Below, piece by piece: positions 57,817 to 64,000 of a stretch of 64,000 bases of DNA. The notes under the pieces are model-generated. The model ran no database searches and was not told the origin of the DNA. It saw only the letters and a program-made list of their open reading frames with translations. Within the stretch, counting starts at the first letter, position 1; every line of letters begins with the position of its first letter. Source of the DNA: Anaerolineae bacterium (GTDB taxonomy: Bacteria; Chloroflexota; Anaerolineae; Aggregatilineales; Phototrophicaceae); assembly GCA_026645945.1 (NCBI GenBank), contig JAPKMO010000006.1, positions 1 to 64,000 of the forward strand. The letters are read 5' to 3'. The translations under genes and the position numbers were made by a program.

Positions 57817-58485
57817 ATGGTAGTTAAACAGGTAGCGGTCGTCGAGCAGATTTTATCGGCCAATGACCAGCTTGCAGACCAGAACCGGCGTATGCTGGAC
57901 GAAGCCGGCGTTTTCGCGGTCAACATCATGTCTTCGCCCGGCGCGGGCAAAACCAGCACCATCGTCGCCACGCAGGAGCGGCTTAAAGACCGGCTGCGTA
58001 TCGGCATGGTGGACGGCGACATCGAAACCACCATTGACGCCGACCGCGCCGCGGCCGCCGGAATGCAGGCGGTTCAGATCAACACCGGCGGCAACTGCCA
58101 CCTGGACGCGGTGATGCTGTCCGGCGCGTTACGCAGCCTGCGCCTGGACGAGATTGACCTGCTGGTGGTCGAAAACGTCGGCAACCTGATCTGCCCCGCC
58201 GGCTTCAAGCTGGGGACGCACGTCAGCGTGCTGATCGCCAGCGTGCCGGAAGGCGACGATAAACCCTACAAATACCCGCCCATGTACCGGGGTGTGGACG
58301 CGCTCATCATCAACAAAATTGACCTGCTGCCCTACATCAGGTTCAACATGGATTATTTCGTCAAAGGCGTCGAAATCCTCAATCCGGGGCTGACGACCTT
58401 CCCGGTTTCCTGCGCCACCGGCGAGGGGCTGGACGCCTGGACGGACTGGCTGTACCAGAAGGTCATCAGCTACAAGGGAAAATAA
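57817..58485 (+). CDS. hypB: Hydrogenase nickel incorporation GTPase
   Basis: FAVNIMSSPGAGKTSTIVAT; GDIETTIDADRAAAAGMQAVQINTGGNCHLDA; LLVVENVGNLICPAGFKLGTH; INKIDLLPY. Confidence 0.95.
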   Translation: MVVKQVAVVEQILSANDQLADQNRRMLDEAGVFAVNIMSSPGAGKTSTIVATQERLKDRLRIGMVDGDIETTIDADRAAAAGMQAVQINTGGNCHLDAVMLSGALRSLRLDEIDLLVVENVGNLICPAGFKLGTHVSVLIASVPEGDDKPYKYPPMYRGVDALIINKIDLLPYIRFNMDYFVKGVEILNPGLTTFPVSCATGEGLDAWTDWLYQKVISYKGK

Positions 58486-58514
58486 GGGCGCGCCCCGGCG
58501 GAATCAATGATCGG

Positions 58515-60776
58515 ATGATGGTCGGCAAAACGATACACATTACCGGCGTGGTACAGGGGGTGGGTTTCCGCCCCTTTGTTTACAAACTGGCCCGGCAGCA
58601 CGGCCTGGCCGGCTGGGTGCGGAACACATCGGCGGGCGTGGACATCCATGCTGAGGGCGAGCCGGAGTCGCTGCAAGCCTTCCTGGATGCGCTGACGGCC
58701 CAGGCCCCCCCACTGGCGCGCATAGACAGTCTGACCGCCGCCGACAGCCCGCCCGAATACCACGCCGCTTTTGAGATTCGTTACAGCGAGGCCCAACAGG
58801 GCGCGTTCCAGCCGATTTCGCCAGACATCGCCCTGTGCGCGGACTGCCGGCGCGAACTGCTCGACCCCGCCGACCGCCGCTTCCGCTACCCGTTCATTAA
58901 CTGCACCAACTGCGGGCCGCGTTTCACCATCATCACGGACATCCCCTACGACCGCCCGCTGACGACAATGGCAGCTTTTACGCTGTGCGCCGCCTGCGAA
59001 GCCGAATATCACGACCCCGCCGACCGCCGCTTCCATGCTCAGCCGGTGGCCTGCCCGGACTGCGGGCCGCAGGTGTGGCTGGAGGGCGGCGGCATAACCG
59101 CGCGCGGGGACGCGGCCATCCGGCAGGCGGCAGACGGCCTGCGCGCCGGGAAAATTCTGGCGATCAAAGGGTTAGGGGGTTTTCATCTGGCCTGCGACGC
59201 CACCAATACCGCCGCCGTCGCCGAACTGCGCCGCCGCAAGGGGCGGGTCGCCAAACCCTTCGCGCTGATGATGGCCGATCTGGAGATGGCCGAGCGCCAC
59301 TGCCAGGTTTCGCAGGTCGAAGCGCGTATTTTAACCTCGCCTGCTGCGCCCATCGTGCTGCTGCGCCGCCGACCGGAGGCCGCAGCGGTCGCGGCGGAGG
59401 TTGCGCCGGGGCAGGCCGTCCTGGGCGTGATGCTGCCCTATACGCCGCTGCACGTTCTGTTGTTCGAGGATGGGATGCCCCCGCTGGTGATGACCAGTGG
59501 CAACCTGTCTGAAGAGCCGATTGTGACCGATAACGCCGACGCCCGCGCCCGGCTGCCCGCGCTGGCCGATGTTTTCCTGATGCACGACCGCGACATCCAC
59601 ATCCGCACCGACGATTCGGTCGTGCGCGTGTTCGACGGCGAAGAACTGCCGGTGCGCCGGTCGCGGGGTTACGCGCCTTACCCGGTGCGGCTGCCGTTCG
59701 ATGTGCCACCCATGCTGGCGGTCGGCGCGGAACTCAAAAACACCTTCTGCGTCACACGCGATTCGTATGCTTTTATGAGCCACCACATCGGCGATCTGGA
59801 AACCTACGAAACGGTGCAGTCGTTCGAGCAGGGTATCACACATTTCGAGCGCCTGTTCCGCATCCAGCCGGGGCAGATCATTCACGACTTGCACCCGGAT
59901 TACCTGTCCACCCGCTACGCGCAAACCCGCGCCGAAGCCGAAGGGCTGCCCCGGCTGGCCGTCCAGCATCATCATGCCCATATCGCCGCCTGTCTGGCGG
60001 AAAATCGCCATCCCGGCGACCGCCCCGTGATCGGCGTCTGTTTCGATGGCACCGGTTACGGCACGGACGGCACGATCTGGGGCGGCGAATTTCTGATTGC
60101 CGATTACCGGAGCTTCGAGCGGGCCGCGCACCTCAAGCCGCTGCCGCTGCCCGGCGGCGACGCCGCCACGCGCAAACCGGCGCGCATCGCCCTGGCCTAC
60201 CTGCTGGCCTGCGGGCTTGCGCCGGACGATGACCTGCCGCCGCTGCGGGCGCTGTCCCCGGTCGAGCGGGACATCATCTACAAACAGGTAGCCGCCGGGC
60301 TGAATACGCCGCTCACCAGCAGTATGGGGCGGCTGTTCGACGCGGTTTCGGCGCTGGCCGGCATCTGCCAGGCCGTCACTTACGAAGGCCAGGCCGCCAT
60401 CGAACTGGAAGCAGCGGTTGACCCGGCGGAAAGCGGCGCGTATGATTTTGATACGGCGGCTGTGATTAGCCCGGCGGGCGCGCTGGAACAGGTGATCGCG
60501 GATTACCGGGCCGGCGTATCCCCGGCGGTGATTGCAGCGCGCTTCCACAACGGCGCGGCGCGGATGATACAGGATGCCTGCTTGCGGCTGTCGGAACAGT
60601 ACGGCCTGGACGAAGTGGCGCTCAGTGGCGGTGTGTTCCAGAATGTGATGCTGCTGGGCAAAACCCTGCCGCTGCTGCGCCAGGCCGGGTTGAGGGTTTA
60701 TAAGCACCGGCTGGTGCCGCCCAACGATGGCGGGCTGGCGCTTGGGCAGGCGGCCATTGGGTTTGGCAGTCGTTAA
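58515..60776 (+). CDS. hypF: Carbamoyltransferase HypF
   Basis: Acylphosphatase VQGVGFRPFVYKLA; zinc-finger CADCRREL..CTNCGPRFTI; YrdC-like; HHAHIAACLAEN; LSGGVFQNVMLL. Confidence 0.95.
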   Translation: MMVGKTIHITGVVQGVGFRPFVYKLARQHGLAGWVRNTSAGVDIHAEGEPESLQAFLDALTAQAPPLARIDSLTAADSPPEYHAAFEIRYSEAQQGAFQPISPDIALCADCRRELLDPADRRFRYPFINCTNCGPRFTIITDIPYDRPLTTMAAFTLCAACEAEYHDPADRRFHAQPVACPDCGPQVWLEGGGITARGDAAIRQAADGLRAGKILAIKGLGGFHLACDATNTAAVAELRRRKGRVAKPFALMMADLEMAERHCQVSQVEARILTSPAAPIVLLRRRPEAAAVAAEVAPGQAVLGVMLPYTPLHVLLFEDGMPPLVMTSGNLSEEPIVTDNADARARLPALADVFLMHDRDIHIRTDDSVVRVFDGEELPVRRSRGYAPYPVRLPFDVPPMLAVGAELKNTFCVTRDSYAFMSHHIGDLETYETVQSFEQGITHFERLFRIQPGQIIHDLHPDYLSTRYAQTRAEAEGLPRLAVQHHHAHIAACLAENRHPGDRPVIGVCFDGTGYGTDGTIWGGEFLIADYRSFERAAHLKPLPLPGGDAATRKPARIALAYLLACGLAPDDDLPPLRALSPVERDIIYKQVAAGLNTPLTSSMGRLFDAVSALAGICQAVTYEGQAAIELEAAVDPAESGAYDFDTAAVISPAGALEQVIADYRAGVSPAVIAARFHNGAARMIQDACLRLSEQYGLDEVALSGGVFQNVMLLGKTLPLLRQAGLRVYKHRLVPPNDGGLALGQAAIGFGSR

Positions 60777-60876
60777 CCATATTGATTGCTCGTTCCGTTC
60801 TGAGCTTTCTCCACCCCTCAATCCCCTCCCCACTTCGTGGAAAGGGGACTGAGAAACCCGTTATGATCCATGTTTA

Positions 60877-60901
60877 CCCCTCTCCAAAATTTGGGGAGGG
60901 G
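60877..60901. other. G/C-rich intergenic hairpin
   Basis: CCCCTCTCCAAA A TTTGGGGAGGGG-type palindrome. Confidence 0.5.
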
Positions 60902-60926
60902 CAGGGGGAGGGGGAGGAGAATGGCC

Positions 60927-61010
60927 TAGTTTATCTATAAACCCACCAGACAGTGGGCTTAAGCCCACTGTTATGCTATCAGATCAATCGGTTTATGGAT
61001 AGGTTCTTAA
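60927..61010 (+). repeat. Nested-palindrome interspersed element, copy F
   Basis: Same consensus; ends 15 nt before the hypD ATG. Confidence 0.9.
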
Positions 61011-61025
61011 TAAGAGGTTTAGCCG

Positions 61026-62126
61026 ATGAAATACCTGGATGAATACCGCGATGGCGAAATAACCCGGCGGCTGCTGGACGAAGTAGCGCGCACCGTCACG
61101 CGCCCCTGGACGATGATGGAAGTCTGCGGCGGGCAAACGCACAGCATCCTTAAAAGCGGACTGGATACGCTGCTGCCGCCGGAAATTACCCTGATTCACG
61201 GCCCCGGCTGCCCGGTGTGCGTAACACCGCTGGAACTGGTGGACAAAGCGGTGGCGATTGCCTCCCGCCCCAACGTCATTCTCACTTCTTACGGCGACAT
61301 GCTGCGCGTGCCGGGTTCGTCCCGCGATCTGTTCAGCGTCAAGGCACAGGGCGGCGACGTGCGAATCGTCTATTCGCCGCTGGACGCGCTCAAAATCGCC
61401 CAGGACAACCCGGAGCGCGAAGTCGTCTTTTTCGCCGTCGGCTTTGAAACCACCGCCCCGGCCAACGCCATGTCGGTTTTCCAGGCCAAACGCCAGGGCA
61501 TCAACAACTATTCGGTGCTGGTGTCGCACGTCACCGTGCCGCCGGTGCTGGCGGCGCTGCTGGAAGCCGACGACGTGCAGGTGGACGCCTTCCTGGCGCC
61601 GGGGCATGTTAACGCTGTGATGGGCTACTGGGAATACGAACAGCTTGTCGCCCGCTACCGCGTGCCGATGGTCGTTACCGGTTTCGAGCCAGTTGACCTG
61701 ATGCGCGGCATCCTGATGGTCGTGCGCCAGCTTGAGGAGGGGCGCGCCGAGGTCGAAAACGCCTATACCCGCGCCGTCACCCGCGAGGGCAACATCCCCG
61801 GCCAGCAGCTGGTGAGCCAGGTTTTTGAGCTGTGCGACCGCAAATGGCGCGGCATCGGCGTGATCCCGATGAGCGGCTACCGCCTGCGCGAGCCGTACCA
61901 GGCTTACGATGCCGAACGGCGCTTCCCCGACGTGGCGACCATCGAAACGTCCGAGTCGCCGTTGTGCATCAGCGGGCAGATACTCAAGGGCATCCGCAAG
62001 CCGGTAGACTGCGCGGCCTTCGGTAAGGAATGCACGCCGCAGACGCCGCTGGGCGCGACGATGGTTTCATCGGAAGGTGCCTGCGCGGCCTACTACCGCT
62101 ACGGGCGCTTCGAGCGGGCGCGATGA
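61026..62126 (+). CDS. hypD: Hydrogenase formation protein HypD
   Basis: [84 protein letters not shown]. Confidence 0.97.
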   Translation: MKYLDEYRDGEITRRLLDEVARTVTRPWTMMEVCGGQTHSILKSGLDTLLPPEITLIHGPGCPVCVTPLELVDKAVAIASRPNVILTSYGDMLRVPGSSRDLFSVKAQGGDVRIVYSPLDALKIAQDNPEREVVFFAVGFETTAPANAMSVFQAKRQGINNYSVLVSHVTVPPVLAALLEADDVQVDAFLAPGHVNAVMGYWEYEQLVARYRVPMVVTGFEPVDLMRGILMVVRQLEEGRAEVENAYTRAVTREGNIPGQQLVSQVFELCDRKWRGIGVIPMSGYRLREPYQAYDAERRFPDVATIETSESPLCISGQILKGIRKPVDCAAFGKECTPQTPLGATMVSSEGACAAYYRYGRFERAR

Positions 62127-62152
62127 TGGGCGGCGAGTTAGGGACAGATTTT

Positions 62153-63229
62153 ATGAACGATGACAACACCCTGAACCTGACCGGCTGGACATGCCCCGCG
62201 CCGCTGCGGAACTACCCGACCGTCGTGCTGGGACACGGCAGCGGCGGCAAAATGATGGCCGATTTAATTCAACACCTGTTCGCGCCGCTGCTGCGTAACG
62301 ACCTGCTGGCGCAGTTCGGCGACTCGACGCTGTTTAAGCTGGATGCCGCCGGCGGTGCGCCGCGCCTTGCCATCAGCACCGACTCGTTCGTCATTCACCC
62401 GCTCTTTTTCCCCGGCGGCAGCATCGGGGAACTGGCCGTTTATGGCACGGTCAATGATGTCGCCATGAGCGGCGCGACTCCGCTGTACCTCAGCGCCGGC
62501 TTCATTTTAGAAGAAGGGCTGCCGATGGACGACCTGGGGCGCATCGTAACGGCCTTTGCCGACGCTGCCCGCGCCGCCCAGGTGCAGATGATCGCGGCGG
62601 ATACCAAAGTCGTCAACCGGGGACACGGCGACGGCCTGTACATCAACACCACCGGCATCGGCGTTGTGCCGCCGGGCATTCACATCGCCCCCGACCGCGC
62701 CCGCCCCGGCGACCGCGTGCTGGTGAGCGGCACGATGGGCGATCATGGCATCGCCATCATGTCGGTGCGGGAAGGGCTGGCCTTCGACGCGCCCATCGTC
62801 AGCGACACCGCGCCGCTGCACGGGCTGGTACAGACCATGCTGAATATCACGCCGGACATTCACTGCCTGCGGGACGCCACGCGCGGCGGGCTGGCGGCGG
62901 TGCTGAATGAACTGGCAGCGGCCTCGCACGCCGGTATTGAGTTCGACGAATCCGCTGTGCCGGTGAATATGGCCGTGCAGAGCGCCTGCGATATGCTGGG
63001 GCTTGACCCGCTGCACGTCGCCAACGAAGGCAAGCTGGTGGCGATCCTGCCGCCGGAACACGCCGACGCCGTTCTGGAAGCCATGCGCGCCCACCCCTAC
63101 GGCGCTCAGGCGGCCATCATCGGCACGGTCACGGCGGAACACCCCGGCATCGTGCTGGCGCGCACCCGCATCGGCGCGCGCCGCGTGGTAGACCTGCCCG
63201 CCGGGGAACTGCTGCCGCGCATCTGCTAG
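62153..63229 (+). CDS. hypE: Hydrogenase maturation protein HypE
   Basis: VLGHGSGGKMMADLIQHLF; STDSFVIHPLFFPGGSIGELAVYGTVNDVAMSGATPLYLS; RDATRGGLAAVLNELA. C-terminal cysteine at LLPRIC. Confidence 0.96.
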   Translation: MNDDNTLNLTGWTCPAPLRNYPTVVLGHGSGGKMMADLIQHLFAPLLRNDLLAQFGDSTLFKLDAAGGAPRLAISTDSFVIHPLFFPGGSIGELAVYGTVNDVAMSGATPLYLSAGFILEEGLPMDDLGRIVTAFADAARAAQVQMIAADTKVVNRGHGDGLYINTTGIGVVPPGIHIAPDRARPGDRVLVSGTMGDHGIAIMSVREGLAFDAPIVSDTAPLHGLVQTMLNITPDIHCLRDATRGGLAAVLNELAAASHAGIEFDESAVPVNMAVQSACDMLGLDPLHVANEGKLVAILPPEHADAVLEAMRAHPYGAQAAIIGTVTAEHPGIVLARTRIGARRVVDLPAGELLPRIC

Positions 63230-63300
63230 AGGGGATAAATCCCCCGGACAACGCGGGCGTTGTCTCTACGACATCTCCATTGAATTGATGCGGATAGCGG

Positions 63301-63379
63301 CAAGGGTAGGTAGGGCTTGCCAGGAACGGTTTTCCGCCGTACACCTGTTCCGGCGGCATCGGCTCGCTACCTACCCTTG
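63301..63379. repeat. Long inverted repeat (13-bp perfect arms)
   Basis: CAAGGGTAGGTAG (63301-63313) / CTACCTACCCTTG (63367-63379). Confidence 0.7.
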
Positions 63380-63442
63380 AAAAAAGGGGGGGTCTGCCGT
63401 TCCTGATGAAGAACTTGAAGAGATGCTGCCGAATTTCTGGCC

Positions 63443-63469
63443 GAACAGTGGGCTTAAGCCCACTGTCTG
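63443..63469 (-). repeat. Partial element, inner palindrome core only
   Basis: GAACAGTGGGCTTAAGCCCACTGTCTG; outer arms not recognisable. Confidence 0.7.
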
Positions 63470-63595
63470 ATACGACGCAGTCTTTTGGGTCTATCCATGA
63501 GTACCTGAGCAGTTGCGGGTTCGGGGCAGGCAGCGCATCCCTGGCTGCGTCACTGCCTACCGCAATCAACCCCACGCCGAATACCCACAACAGTC

Positions 63596-63690
63596 CGTTA
63601 AATCCATTCAATCATCTCGTTAAAATGATTCAACCACCCTTTAAAGTAATTCAACCACTGCGTTAAAACGATCCACCCCCCCCGGTTAAA
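63596..63690 (+). promoter_or_regulatory. ~22-bp periodic direct repeats, candidate Pho-box-like operator array
   Basis: TTAAA at 63598, 63620, 63641, 63663, 63686 with ATTCAACCA-type half-units between; followed by TATACG at 63699. Confidence 0.5.
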
Positions 63691-63784
63691 AAACTTACTA
63701 TACGCTCATTCAGTCCGGTCTGCGGGCAGTCTGGCCCGGTCGGACATCTCGCCCAACTCGTATTTCGTTCAGGAGTGAATTTTA

Positions 63785-64000
63785 ATGTCCAAACGTACTG
63801 CCCTTTTGTTCGTGGTCGCCGCCGCGCTGCTGTCGCTGGTCGCGGTCGCCTCTGCTCAGGAAGAAGGCATGATGATCGGCCTCGATCATCCCTATGCCGC
63901 CTTCCTGGAAAGTCGTGCCTACGGCGCTTCGCTGGGCGCTACGGCAGAGTTCCGCAAGATGGAATGGGTCGTGATTGATGCCGCCAGCAACAAACTCTAC
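63785..64000 (+). CDS. Secreted PhoX/DUF839-like protein, N-terminal fragment cut by window end
   Basis: Signal peptide MSKRTALLFVVAAALLSLVAVASAQ; EFRKMEWVVIDAASNKLY resembles the start of PhoX-like proteins. Confidence 0.45.
   Translation, partial: MSKRTALLFVVAAALLSLVAVASAQEEGMMIGLDHPYAAFLESRAYGASLGATAEFRKMEWVVIDAASNKLY

Noticed and set aside
3857-61010. Repeat copies as a CRISPR array
   Set aside because: Copies are kilobases apart and palindromic, without spacers or cas genes.
62153-63229. SelD (selenophosphate synthetase) to support the selenoprotein call
   Set aside because: The gene is in a hyp cluster and has the HypE C-terminal Cys ending; HypE and SelD are related, but this is HypE.

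Overview
High-GC bacterial chromosomal window, probably Chloroflexota/Anaerolineae-like (inferred from gene content and style only). It is densely coding on both strands. No rRNA, tRNA, CRISPR array or intact transposase was recognised. Housekeeping and metabolic genes include ssb, fbp, acyl-CoA dehydrogenase, SDR, cax, def, a serA-like dehydrogenase with a class V aminotransferase, cofE, and hypB/F/D/E without hypA/hypC. Signalling genes include a multi-PAS histidine kinase, a Ser/Thr kinase, a CRP-like regulator, LuxR, ROK and MarR. Conflict-system-like genes include a two-gene TIR operon, a PLD-HerA pair, a TIR-WD40 protein, a NB-ARC/TPR STAND ATPase, an AAA ATPase, and a damaged VapBC-like locus. 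Main observations: (1) a thioredoxin-like lipoprotein with an in-frame TGA exactly at the first Cys of the WCxxC motif, followed by a SECIS-like hairpin (candidate selenoprotein). (2) Six complete copies plus one partial copy of an ~85-95 bp nested-palindrome element with compensatory arm changes; all six complete copies lie 5' of a gene, four of them 15-26 nt from a start codon. (3) Two overlapping TIR genes that share a small beta-alpha-beta-like module, next to PLD and HerA genes. (4) A ~22-bp periodic TTAAA/TTCAACCA array at the promoter of a PhoX-like gene at the window end. (5) Four heptanucleotide-periodic intergenic arrays. (6) Several single-site gene lesions: an in-frame TAA in an ABC permease, a T5 frameshift in a GNAT gene, and a frameshifted PIN toxin. 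All product names come from reading motifs without database searches.
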